Assembly (NCBI GenBank): GCA_026004215.1
Contig: BPIR01000002.1
Location: 299,844 to 363,843, forward strand
Length of the DNA: 64,000 nt
Reading direction: 5' to 3'
From: Candidatus Binatia bacterium
Lineage (GTDB): Bacteria > Desulfobacterota > Binatia > HRBIN30
In this document: positions 1 through 9,000 of the stretch, one piece after another
How positions within the stretch are numbered: the stretch's first letter is position 1
How the letters are laid out: every line of letters starts with the position of its first letter
Translations under genes and position numbers: made by a program
The notes under the pieces: generated by a model
The model's input: the letters and a program-made list of their open reading frames with translations, nothing else
What the model was told of the DNA's origin: nothing
The model's database searches: none

Positions 1-477
1 TACGTTCGCGACCCCGAAGCCGAGGTGGTGTGGACGACCGCGCCCCTTCCGGCACACAAGCGCACGGTGGCGGTACTGACAGCCTCGTTCTCCGAAGTTC
101 CCTTCGCGGGAGAACTCTACGTGAATGGCAAATACGCTCTGTCGTTCCAGCTCAGCCCCGAATTCGAGACCCAAAGCTGGGCAAGCGGAGCCTTTCGAAT
201 GACCTTCCTATACCGCACAGCAACTGCCGGGCGCAGCGGGCTGCTGTTGATCGAGGTACCTGCCGATGCGGTCAAACCTGGGGACCCATTGGAACTCCGC
301 ATCACACCCACAGGGGGAGACGATGCCGGCTGGTTCATGGTGAAAGGTTACCGCGACACTCTCGCTTACGAAGATATCCCGCCGTCGGAGGCTCTGGGCC
401 TCGATGATGCCGGCTGGGAGAAAACCAAACCAGCCCCCAAAGAGAGTCTCAAGCCGGCACCGGTAGAAAACCGCTAG
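1..477 (+). CDS. C-terminal part of an unrecognised protein (left-truncated)
   Basis: The reading frame is open from base 1 and ends at a stop at 475-477, so the start lies outside the window and 158 codons are visible. The visible part has alternating hydrophobic stretches typical of a beta-sandwich domain, and ends in a Lys/Pro/Glu-rich tail. No catalytic motif or named family was recognised. Ligand-binding or carbohydrate-associated beta domains look like this, but that is only an impression. It lies upstream of the pilin promoter, separated by about 390 bases, and so is probably not co-transcribed with the pilins. Confidence 0.6.
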   Translation, partial: YVRDPEAEVVWTTAPLPAHKRTVAVLTASFSEVPFAGELYVNGKYALSFQLSPEFETQSWASGAFRMTFLYRTATAGRSGLLLIEVPADAVKPGDPLELRITPTGGDDAGWFMVKGYRDTLAYEDIPPSEALGLDDAGWEKTKPAPKESLKPAPVENR

Positions 478-867
478 AGAGACGAGCCGCGAGCCACCAC
501 GACCGGAAATCCAGTCACGTCGTCAACGCAGAGAGAAGATACCCTTGGCCCGCACCGGGCAAGGAACCAGTTTGCTGGCAGTATCCCAGAGTCAGGCGAA
601 CCCGCCATTCCTTCTTCGTGCCGCCGTGCTCGAGCGTCGAAGCGCGGGCAGCGCGAAGTATTTTGTCATTGCGCAGTTGCTTTGACGAGTGCCTTCCCAG
701 CTACCAAAAGTGAGGGCCAGTTCGCCTGCCACATTTTGTCACTCGGCGCCAGAAGTATCGCGGCGATACCCGGAACGTCACTTTTTGATCGCGCGCACAC
801 GTTCCTCAGGGCCGTTCAGCACCCGCCTCGACCCAATTCCTTTTGCTCGCTCCTCGTTCATCCCGCC
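478..867. other. Gene-free stretch upstream of the pilin promoter
   Basis: No open frame here looks like a protein. No tRNA-like fold or clear terminator was seen. The region may hold enhancer sites for the sigma-54 activator expected to drive the promoter at 868-882, but no palindrome stood out. Confidence 0.4.
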
Positions 868-882
868 TGGCACGACGCCTGC
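868..882 (+). promoter_or_regulatory. Candidate sigma-54 (-24/-12) promoter of pilin copy 1
   Basis: The 15-mer TGGCACGACGCCTGC matches the sigma-54 consensus TGGCAC-N5-TTGC at all positions but one, with the invariant GG and GC at exact spacing. A run of four T follows. The GC lies about 204 bases before the pilin ATG, predicting a leader of roughly 190 nt. Pilin genes in Geobacter, Pseudomonas and Myxococcus are classically sigma-54 dependent, and the second copy has a similar element at nearly the same distance. Confidence 0.65.
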
Positions 883-1085
883 TTTTCACCGTCCGCCGTA
901 AGCACATCGCAATCACGGGAGAAAGCGAGGCGAGGGACCATGCGAAGGGCACACGCACCACCGTAAAGAAAGAGGAGACAGGATGGCAGCTCGCGGAGGG
1001 CGCGACAGTCTACCGCGAGTTTCAACGAAGGTGAATCAAAACACGACGCAAGGAAAATCGAATCAAAGGAAAAGAGGAGACAACA

Positions 1086-1457
1086 ATGAAGGCAATTCGG
1101 AACAGCAAAGGTTTCACATTGATCGAGCTACTGGTGGTGGTAGCGATTATCGGAATCCTGGCGGCAATCGCCATTCCGCAGTTCGCAGCGTATCGCCAAC
1201 GCGGCTTTGACTCGCGCGCGCAATCCGATCTGCGCAATGCGGCTACGGCCGAAGAAGCGAACTACGCACAGACCCAGGCTTACGTTTCATGCAGCGATGC
1301 AGCCTGCAATACCTCCTTACCCGGCTTCAAGAAATCGAACGGGGTATCGATCACTATGACCGCCGCAACACAGTCCTTCACCGGCACGTCCACACACAGC
1401 TTGGGAACGGGCAAGACCTGGAGCTACGACTCCGCCGCCGGCGGTATCACGAACTAA
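1086..1457 (+). CDS. pilA: Type IVa major pilin, copy 1
   Basis: This 123-residue prepilin would be cut by prepilin peptidase after Gly9 (leader MKAIRNSKG), leaving a mature protein that starts with Phe and carries the essential Glu5. The hydrophobic N-terminal helix is almost the same as in Geobacter PilA. The mature aromatic residues F1, F24, Y27, F32, Y51 and Y57 fall at the six positions occupied by aromatics in the Geobacter sulfurreducens e-pilin, but here a globular Ser/Thr/Gly-rich C-terminal domain with two Cys follows. An AGAGGAG ribosome site at 1073-1079 fixes the start. It is transcribed alone, between a sigma-54-like promoter and a terminator. Product: structural subunit of a type IV pilus. 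Confidence 0.95.
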   Translation: MKAIRNSKGFTLIELLVVVAIIGILAAIAIPQFAAYRQRGFDSRAQSDLRNAATAEEANYAQTQAYVSCSDAACNTSLPGFKKSNGVSITMTAATQSFTGTSTHSLGTGKTWSYDSAAGGITN

Positions 1458-1485
1458 CCTGTTCGGTCGGCTTCGTAGTCGGACG

Positions 1486-1522
1486 AAAGGCCGGGCCCTC
1501 CGCGGGCTCGGCCTTTCTTTTT
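1486..1522 (+). terminator. Rho-independent terminator of pilin copy 1
   Basis: A GC-rich stem with arms AAAGGCCGGGCCC and GGGCTCGGCCTTT is followed directly by a T-rich tract. It lies about 30 bases after the pilin stop, so each pilin copy is its own transcription unit. Confidence 0.85.
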
Positions 1523-1623
1523 GGCGGCAAGCAGAGTCAATGAAATGCCGGCGTGTACGATTGTGTTGACCAGCTCGATAGTCCTCTAAGCCTGATCGGC
1601 TTATTCCGACCATTCCGGACGCG
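1523..1623. other. Spacer between the two pilin units
   Basis: With 1639-1833 this makes up most of the 376-base gap between the pilin genes. No coding frame is convincing. The only features seen are the terminator of copy 1, the promoter candidate at 1624-1638 and the ribosome site at 1822-1826. The sequence is not related to the leader of copy 1, although the coding regions are almost identical. Confidence 0.5.
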
Positions 1624-1638
1624 AGGCACAAGGATTGC
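1624..1638 (+). promoter_or_regulatory. Candidate sigma-54 (-24/-12) promoter of pilin copy 2
   Basis: The 15-mer AGGCACAAGGATTGC matches TGGCAC-N5-TTGC except at the first base, with GG and GC at the exact spacing. Its GC lies about 196 bases before the second pilin ATG, close to the 204 bases seen for copy 1. The similar geometry in otherwise unrelated flanks makes chance less likely. Confidence 0.65.
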
Positions 1639-1833
1639 GTAGCACGGTGGCACTCGGGTCTGATAATCGGATGAGGCCACCAATGCAGACGATACACGCG
1701 CCACCTTGAAAAACTCATCAAACGGTTGGGTTTGTCCCTTCCCTTGGGGGGGCAGACAAACTCTTTTGCAGCGATGTTGTGAGTACAGACCCGGGTAGCA
1801 ACACCTGACAACGAGCTTCGCGGAGGATTAAAC

Positions 1834-2205
1834 ATGAAGGCAATTCGGAACAGCAAAGGTTTCACATTGATCGAGCTACTGGTGGTGGTAGCGATTATCG
1901 GAATCCTGGCGGCAATCGCCATTCCACAGTTCGCAGCGTATCGCCAACGCGGCTTTGACTCGCGCGCGCAATCCGATTTGCGCAATGCGGCTACGGCCGA
2001 AGAAGCAAACTACGCACAGACCCAGGCTTACGTTTCATGCAGCGATGCAGCCTGCAATACTTCCCTTCCCGGCTTCAAATTGTCCAACGGCGTGTCGATC
2101 ACCATGACCGCGGCAACGCAGTCCTTCACCGGCACGTCCACGCACAGCTTAGGAACGGGCAAGACCTGGAGCTACGACTCCGCCGCTGGCGGTATCACGA
2201 ACTGA
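1834..2205 (+). CDS. pilA2: Type IVa major pilin, copy 2
   Basis: This 123-residue prepilin differs from copy 1 by a single residue (Leu for Lys in the GFK-x-SNG segment). The leader peptide, Glu5, aromatic register and two Cys are all kept. A GGAGG at 1822-1826 sits 7 bases before the ATG. The DNA differs at scattered, mostly synonymous sites, while the leaders and 3' flanks are unrelated. The duplication is therefore either maintained by gene conversion or recent with replaced flanks. It could serve dosage or conditional expression of the same pilus. Confidence 0.93.
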   Translation: MKAIRNSKGFTLIELLVVVAIIGILAAIAIPQFAAYRQRGFDSRAQSDLRNAATAEEANYAQTQAYVSCSDAACNTSLPGFKLSNGVSITMTAATQSFTGTSTHSLGTGKTWSYDSAAGGITN

Positions 2206-2233
2206 CCCGACAACCTAGCGCAGTACTTCATGG

Positions 2234-2270
2234 AAAGGGCCGAGCGGAAACCCTCGGCCCTTTCTTTTTT
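2234..2270 (+). terminator. Rho-independent terminator of pilin copy 2
   Basis: Perfect 11-base arms (AAAGGGCCGAG and CTCGGCCCTTT) with an 8-base loop are followed by CTTTTTT, about 28 bases after the stop codon. Confidence 0.9.
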
Positions 2271-2359
2271 CGGCACCGTTCCCCCCAGCGGCCTCCGACA
2301 GCGCCGGCTTACGGGCGGCCAGTTGTGTCGCCGCCGCTTGTAGCTTATTTAGCGCGCCC

Positions 2360-4888
2360 ATGGCGGGTGCGGACCAACAGGGCAGGTCCTTTCTTTCTCC
2401 ACCAGTGCGTCTGATTGGTGCGCTGGTTGCACTGGCACTGGCTTTGTGGGCTCGTGCGCTCATCTTCGAGCGCGCATACTGGGCCCTCGGTACTCCGATT
2501 CTTGTCGCGGCGTGCTTTCTCGCCGCACTGCTGGCTGGCCGACCACGAGTAGAAGCCGCGGTGCTGCCCGCTGAGTTCGCCCCAAGAGGAACGCGGCTCT
2601 CCACCATCCTCGGATGGGCCGTTGCGCTCAGTGGCCTTGCCGTCTTCGGCTGGACCACGTGGGCGCTAGTGGTTGCTTGGCAACGGAACTTCGACTGGGC
2701 GGCACCGCTCATGGTTGGTGGCGTCGCATTGTCCAGCGGGGGTCTTGCACTCGTGGACCGCCGGTGGCGCAGCAGAGCTGCGCGAGAGCCGGTGACAGCC
2801 CCGGAAATTACACTGCTGTTGACAGTGCTGGCCTTGGGCACGTTCTTGCGCTTCTACAAGATTGAATATTTTCCGCCACTGGATGGTTTCGTGGCCATCG
2901 AGGAACCGCAATCCGGGCAGGGCGCTTGGGCAATCATGACCGAGGGAGTGCGACCTTGGGAGTTCCTCCTCGACCGCTGGATTCCCGTGCCCTTTTTCCA
3001 CTGGCTCGGCGTTTCGATCCTGTCTCTACGGATTCCGTTCGTGATCGTGAGCTGCTTCACCTTGCTTGCCACTTATATCTTAGCCCGCGAGCTGGTCCGT
3101 TGGCCGGCTGCTCTCACGGCAACCACCCTACTCGCGGTTTCTCACTGGCACCTGCACTACGCTCGGCTCGCCCACAACATCTTTCCCACCACGCTTCTGA
3201 GCGTGATCGTGTGGTGGCTGTGCATCCGACAAGCGAACACGGGCGGCCTGCGGCTCTACCCGTGGATCGGATTTTGGTCCGGTTACTCCCTCTACGCCTA
3301 CGCCGGCTATCGCGGTATTCCGGTGGTCGTTAGCGTGTTCTTGCTCGGACACTTCTTGCACCAGTGGTGGATACGCAACCGCTCGCCCGCAGATCGGACG
3401 GCTTGGAAGGTTTTGCTCGGAGGTCTGGCGCTCGTTGTGATCTTCTTTTCAGGACCAGTGTTGGTTCTCGCCAATCAACTACGGAACAATCCGACGTACT
3501 TCCTCGAGGCGTTCTTCCGATCTTACGCCAACAAGCAGTATTACGTATCCGACTGGCCCACCTGGTTGCGTTTGCGCTGGGAGAGGCTGATCGACACGGC
3601 CAAGATCTTCCACCACTTCGGCGACACGGAGCAAGCTTACAACTTGCCCGGAGAGCCGATGTTGGATCCGGTTTCGGGAGTGCTGTTTACCACGGCCCTC
3701 TTTTTCTGCCTTCTTTATCCGCGCCAGCGATATCAGGGGTTTTTTGCGTTCGCCTTTCTCTTCCTGCTTCTCGCCGGAGCTACGCTGACACAGACACTGG
3801 TCGTAGCTCGACTGCAAATTGTGGTGCCGCTGGTGTTCGTTTTAGTTGCTTTGTGGGCCCAGAGGATGTGGGAGCTTTCCAGCGAAGCGCACCGGGCTTG
3901 GGCGAAGTGGACTTGGGCAGGAACAATTGCGGCTTTTGCTCTCGCAGCCGGCATTCTCAACTGGAACATTTATTTCGGGAAAATGATTCACAACCAGGCC
4001 ATGCGTGCGGTGTATCGCAACTACTACACCACCGCCATTACGTACCTGCATTCCCTGCCGGACGATGGCTACCTCGTACTGTTCTCCGACATGCGCAACT
4101 TCTTTATTCCCAGCGATTACGCTTGGTGGCGCGGTACGCGCGTTCCCGGAGAGGTCAGCACGGACATTTACCCGCTACTGGTGGGCTCCCGAGGAGCGTG
4201 GAACGGACGTTCGGTGCACGTGTTGCTGCAGCGGCCGTTCGAGCAAGAGGACCTGGCCGACCTATTGCGGGCCTATCAGCCCGCCGCTTCGTGCGAATGG
4301 ATCCGCCATCCCGAAGGATATCCGCATCTGGACCAAATCGCGTGCGTGGCGGGGCGGAATCTCGAACCCAAGGTTGTACGCAGTGGGCTGCGTGTACGGT
4401 ACATTCACCCTAAGACCCAGGAATTGCTCCTCGAGAGGAACGAGCCCGCGATTTCGTGGGCATTGCTACCCGAGATTTGTTCCCGCTGGCATCAGCCCGA
4501 CAAGCCAGGCTGTATCGTCGAGTGGCAAGGTGAGTTTTTCCTCGATGGCGAACAACCCCGGGAGCTCGCCGTCGAGGCGCGAAATGCCCGCGTTGAAGGA
4601 CATGTGGACGAGCGGAACTTTAGTGCCGATCGCTCCGTACCGATCGAGGGGTATTTGCTCGGCGGTGAAATGAGCGCGGCACGCTTGTCCGTCGAACCCG
4701 GCAACCATCGGATCGTGCTGCGCGCCGAGCCCTCCACAAACGACAACGACTTAGGCGTTCGCTTACGATGGAAAGATCCTTTGCACGGTTGGCGTCTGGT
4801 ACCATTCGACCGGGATCGCGGCGGATCGGCCGTAACTAAAACGGATACCGATCGCGGCGGACGCGATGGGACGGGAAAACAGCCATGA
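2360..4888 (+). CDS. GT-C family membrane glycosyltransferase (GT39/ArnT-like)
   Basis: This 842-residue protein has about ten or more membrane segments over residues 1-540 and a soluble C-terminal domain of about 300 residues. The segment around residues 170-270 has the shape of the dolichyl-phosphate-mannose/ArnT superfamily: an acidic residue in the first outside loop after a FLRFYK helix, then the aromatic region HWHLHYARLAH. Such enzymes move a sugar from a polyprenyl-phosphate donor to a protein, lipid or glycan on the outer face of the inner membrane. The acceptor cannot be read from sequence. Its stop overlaps an ATG of a 17-codon frame leading into the sulfotransferase gene, so the two are likely co-expressed. 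No clear ribosome site precedes the ATG, so the start is provisional. Confidence 0.75.
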   Translation: MAGADQQGRSFLSPPVRLIGALVALALALWARALIFERAYWALGTPILVAACFLAALLAGRPRVEAAVLPAEFAPRGTRLSTILGWAVALSGLAVFGWTTWALVVAWQRNFDWAAPLMVGGVALSSGGLALVDRRWRSRAAREPVTAPEITLLLTVLALGTFLRFYKIEYFPPLDGFVAIEEPQSGQGAWAIMTEGVRPWEFLLDRWIPVPFFHWLGVSILSLRIPFVIVSCFTLLATYILARELVRWPAALTATTLLAVSHWHLHYARLAHNIFPTTLLSVIVWWLCIRQANTGGLRLYPWIGFWSGYSLYAYAGYRGIPVVVSVFLLGHFLHQWWIRNRSPADRTAWKVLLGGLALVVIFFSGPVLVLANQLRNNPTYFLEAFFRSYANKQYYVSDWPTWLRLRWERLIDTAKIFHHFGDTEQAYNLPGEPMLDPVSGVLFTTALFFCLLYPRQRYQGFFAFAFLFLLLAGATLTQTLVVARLQIVVPLVFVLVALWAQRMWELSSEAHRAWAKWTWAGTIAAFALAAGILNWNIYFGKMIHNQAMRAVYRNYYTTAITYLHSLPDDGYLVLFSDMRNFFIPSDYAWWRGTRVPGEVSTDIYPLLVGSRGAWNGRSVHVLLQRPFEQEDLADLLRAYQPAASCEWIRHPEGYPHLDQIACVAGRNLEPKVVRSGLRVRYIHPKTQELLLERNEPAISWALLPEICSRWHQPDKPGCIVEWQGEFFLDGEQPRELAVEARNARVEGHVDERNFSADRSVPIEGYLLGGEMSAARLSVEPGNHRIVLRAEPSTNDNDLGVRLRWKDPLHGWRLVPFDRDRGGSAVTKTDTDRGGRDGTGKQP

Positions 4889-4938
4889 AGAACCCCGGCC
4901 GCGATGTGTCTCCCGTTCGTCCAACCAAGGTATCGTAA
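4885..4938 (+). CDS. Possible 17-residue coupling leader peptide
   Basis: An ATG at 4885 overlaps the stop of the glycosyltransferase gene as ATGA and opens a 17-codon frame (MKNPGRDVSPVRPTKVS) that stops at 4936-4938, five bases before the sulfotransferase ATG. No family was recognised. The arrangement resembles a short frame that carries ribosomes from one gene to the next, as the sulfotransferase lacks a strong ribosome site of its own. It could equally be chance. Confidence 0.25.
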   Translation: MKNPGRDVSPVRPTKVS

Positions 4939-4943
4939 AACCC

Positions 4944-5963
4944 ATGGAAAACCGCTTGGTCTTTTTGGTCAGTCCCCCCCGCTCCGGCTCGACACTACTC
5001 ATGCGGATGCTGGCGGCGCATTCGCAAATTTACAGCCGGCCCGAGCCGCATATCATGCCGCCGCTCGCCCACCTCGGGTACTTCGACAACGTGGATGCCG
5101 CTCCGTTCGATCACCTGCAAGCTGCGCAAGCTATCCGCGAATTTGTTGCCGATCTTCCGCGCGGAGAGGCGGACTACGTGGATGCTTGCCGAGCATATAC
5201 CGACACCCTCTACGGCCGCATGCTGTCCAGTCACGGGCAAGGGAAGCGCTACTTTCTCGATAAAACCCCTGCTAACGCGCTCGTACTCCCGTTTATCACG
5301 AGGCTCTATCCGGCCGCGCGGTACATCGTCTTGTTACGACACCCCGCTGCAATCTTTGCTTCCTATGCCAACTCCTTTTTCGATGGCGACTACCGAGCGG
5401 CGCAGCGCTTCAATCCGATTCTGCACCGGTATGTCCCAGCCATTGCGCGTTTCCTCCGCGAGGAGCCGGCACCCACTGCCGTGGTACGTTATGAAACCTT
5501 GGTGCAACAGCCCGATGCGGAAATGCGCCGGCTGTGCGCATTTCTCGATCTTGCCTACGAGCCTGAGATGATCGAATACGGCAGCCACGAATTTCGCGCG
5601 AGAGGCCTGGGGGATCCGATTACAGTGGAGCGCCAAACCCGACCGGTCGGCGACTCGGTGGACCGCTGGGCCGAAGAGCTGGCACACGATGCGGACAAGT
5701 TCACTTTCGTGCGGGGCCTGATGGAGGGAATCAATGACGAGGATCTGCGCACCTGGGGATTCGCGCGCGAGTCGTTGTTCGAGCTTGTCGAAGCGGCTCG
5801 CCAGCGCCCCAGGCGGCAGATGACACCGCCCGTTCGCTGGAACCGGTTCTTACTGGAGCGCAAGCTGCTGCGATGGGCGCGAAAATTCGTGCACGGAGTA
5901 CCCGGAATGGAGCAGTCGGTGCGCAAGCTTCGACTCGTTTGCGACGTGTTGCTGCGCGGTTGA
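4944..5963 (+). CDS. Sulfotransferase family protein
   Basis: This 339-residue protein starts with the phosphosulfate-binding loop PPRSGST (about residues 11-17), followed by the second PAPS site in RHPAAIFASYANSFF around residue 130. These are the two hallmarks of sulfotransferases that use 3'-phosphoadenylyl sulfate. The ATG at 4944 places the loop at the usual distance from the N-terminus; an in-frame ATG at 4866 would overlap the preceding gene. Between two membrane glycosyltransferase-like genes, it likely decorates a cell-surface glycan or lipid with sulfate. The exact acceptor is unknown. Confidence 0.85.
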   Translation: MENRLVFLVSPPRSGSTLLMRMLAAHSQIYSRPEPHIMPPLAHLGYFDNVDAAPFDHLQAAQAIREFVADLPRGEADYVDACRAYTDTLYGRMLSSHGQGKRYFLDKTPANALVLPFITRLYPAARYIVLLRHPAAIFASYANSFFDGDYRAAQRFNPILHRYVPAIARFLREEPAPTAVVRYETLVQQPDAEMRRLCAFLDLAYEPEMIEYGSHEFRARGLGDPITVERQTRPVGDSVDRWAEELAHDADKFTFVRGLMEGINDEDLRTWGFARESLFELVEAARQRPRRQMTPPVRWNRFLLERKLLRWARKFVHGVPGMEQSVRKLRLVCDVLLRG

Positions 5964-6067
5964 GCAAGGCCTGGATGAGACTGGTCACTTGCGCCTGCTG
6001 TGCAGGGCCGAATAGCTCTAAAATAGCGGAGACGCCCCTAAGATAGCCCGCTGGAGTAGAGCCACCC

Positions 6068-9000
6068 GTGTGTCCGACTTCGAGGCATCCGATCCGCCAG
6101 CGCATCTCCCTGGGCCGGTTCGTAACTGGCCTCGCCGCATGCGTCTTCGTATTTCTGGCGTGCTGGCGAGATCGCCAGGCGGAGTTCCAGCCGCGGACGA
6201 TTTGGGGCGAGCTCTCACCGTTGTTCGAGAAACTCCGAGAGTGGGGTTACGGGCTCACGCTCGCCGCGCTGGATCGGTCGGATCTCGTGATTTTGATTGG
6301 ATGCGCGACGGGCGCGATTCTCGCTGCCATTGCCCTGCTCCTCGGAGGACGACGCGCCCTCGTCCTTTGGCTTTGGCTCTTGGCGGCCCTCGGCGTTGCC
6401 GGAGGACAGTGGGCCCTACTTCAGGAACGCTGGAGTGTCGGACTGGCGGGCTACGCAGTGGGGTTCGTGCTTGCTGCTTTCTATGGATGGCGCATTCGCT
6501 CCCATCAGCCTGCTCCTCCACCGCCGCCAACCTCGAACGACTACGCTTTAGCCTTGTGGGTCGCCATTCTCTGCACTTTTTCTCGCCTCTGGGCGCTGTT
6601 GGAATTACCGGCTCGCTTCGAGGGCGAAATGGGGATCTCGATGCTCGCGGGCACGAGCTGGCCAAGCCTCAAGGCTTACCTGGTGGAGTCAATTTCGGCC
6701 GTTTCGATAGGTTGTGCACACCTATTTGTCGAGTTGGCTTCCTTTGTCGCGTTCGGGGACTCGGTCTTTTCGTTGCGTGCCACCAGCGTCGTCTTCGGCA
6801 TTGCCACCGTGTGGAATCTTTTTTGGCTCCTGCGCCAGCATGTCGGCCGAGAGGCCGCCTGGTGGGGCAGCGTGCTGGCAATTTGTGCTGCGGAGCAACT
6901 GTGGTGGTCGCGCAGCGAGAACAGTTACTTTATTGCCGTTTGTTTTGCCGGAGTTGTGACCTCACGACTCACTGCATGGCTTGTGGCTGACCCGCGCTGG
7001 TACAAGGCCTTGCTGGTCGCTGTTTGGATGGGCACAACGCGCCTGTTCTATCTCGCTTCGGTCACTTTGTTCCTCCTCCCCTTGTTCGCCATGGCCCATG
7101 CGCTGTTGGTGGAGCGCCAGCGCCGTCACCAACGGGTGGTGGCGCTAGGTATCCTGGCGATCGGCGTTGGACTGTGGGCGACGAGTCTTTCCCTCGTCCA
7201 TGTCGCGGTGCGAGGCGAGTGGCGTTGGATTCATCCGGCCGCGCATGCGGAAATCAGCGGCGATGCGCAACCGCCCCTCGGGGAGCGAATTCGATTCATC
7301 GCCCAACGCCTGGCCGACAACGTTGTCGCAGTCGCCAAGCAGTGGACCGTCGTCTCCGGATTTACCCAATGGTACCAGCGCCACACCTGGCCTCATCCGC
7401 CGACCATCATCAACATTGGTATGGTCGCGGCCGGCGTGGTCGGACTCGGCGTTGCGCTCGGGCAATGGCGCTCCTGGTTCCCCAGCATGCTGGTGGGGTG
7501 GTTTGTTTTGGGGAGCCTCCCCGCGTTAATGAGTATCGAGCCGGCAGACCGCCGCATGGCCGCAGCCTTCCCGGCCTACTACGCGCTCGCCAGCTATGGC
7601 TGGCAGCACGTGATCGACTGGGTTCGAACAGGGCAACGTCCATTGGTCACGTGGGCCTGGAGGTTGGCCGGATGGGGCATACTGGGGCTCGTCGCACTTT
7701 CGAGCCTTTCAACGCACCTCATGCTCCCCAAGCGAGAGGTGAGCTTGGCCGCTCTGGGTCGGGCAACGCGAGACATTTTCCGTTCGAGCGAAGCCATCTA
7801 CTACGAGATGGATCCAGCGGCCTTGCCGTTGGTGGTTATGGTGCATTCTTCGCAGTGGCGCAGCCGTCTGCCTTGTACCGATCCTCTCGCACCCAGCTCG
7901 TGGCTGTCCACCATCATCGAACGGCCGTGCTCGTTCGGCGACATTGTTTGGAACCTCATGATCGACAAGGATGCGCGGTGGCACCGAAAAGTGGCCGATT
8001 CACCACCGCGGCAATGGACAGTTTTCCTGGCCGCGGTGCCCGATGCCGAGCGAAAACGGGCGTTGCTTCGCCGCTTGTTCCCGAACGGCCGCGAACGACA
8101 CGTGGCCGCGATCGAGTGGAGCTACGATTTGACCTTGTTCACGGCAACACAGTCCGATCTCGAAGGTTTGCAGTCACCGGAAATAGTGGAGCGGCCGATT
8201 TTGGAAGTACAGGCGGGCGAGCAAGGCTTCCCGGCGTGCCTTACCCTTGTTCGAGCCTCTGTGTTTGCGCCGCGGGATGGATGGTACGCGTGGAAAGTGG
8301 AGCCGCCCTGGCAACTCCTGCGATGGGGTTTAGGTGTGGCCGCGGGCACAGACAACGCGGGCAGTCCCATGCCGCTCACTTCGGGCTTCCATTCTTTCCA
8401 TTTGGAGACTCGGGGACCGTGCGGACGACTGCCCACGGTGTTGCTGCGTGGGGAAGGACAGGACGAGTGGCGGCCAGCCACCCTGTGGAGTGGGTGGCTG
8501 GCCAACGACGTATTGACCAAAGCAGCTCCTTATACGAGCTACCCAGGTTACGAGTCGGCCGGAAGAGTGATCGAAGATTGGGGCGAAATCGTGGATATTG
8601 GGCCTTCCGGCCCCGACTCCATCGTCGCCGCCGTATGGCGCGAGGGTCGTTATTGGTTGGTAGAGGGAAGTCTCTCGGGCGGAGTTCTCGCCTCCCACGT
8701 CTTGGCAATCCCGGCAACGGTACGAATCGAGGGGTTCGTACCGGGTCCGGGGGGATACTATTGGGTTCTCACGGAGTCGGGAGTTGTCATGACAGATCGG
8801 GAAGGAAACATTTTGCACCGCTGGCGTCCGGAAGCAGCCCCCATCCGGCCGCAGATTGTGTGGTGGGCAAATGGCACCCAGGTGCTTTCAGCGATTCCGG
8901 GCTCCCGCGAAATACAGTTAGCGGACGTCACGGGTAACGTCCTCGGGCGTATACATACCTTCCAAGGCGGCCGCGGGCACTTCGTCGAACCCACCGGAAT

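Noticed and set aside
478..1085. Possible tRNA or small RNA before the pilin
   Set aside because: No cloverleaf or conserved RNA motif could be drawn from the sequence.
983..1210. 75-codon frame before and over pilin copy 1 as a real protein
   Set aside because: It has a plausible ribosome site but overlaps the pilin in another frame, and composition is that of a shifted pilin sequence. Kept only as a regulatory curiosity.
1086..2205. Claim that these pilins are conductive nanowires
   Set aside because: Aromatic spacing alone does not prove conductivity, several filaments once called pili are cytochrome polymers, and these pilins have a globular domain.
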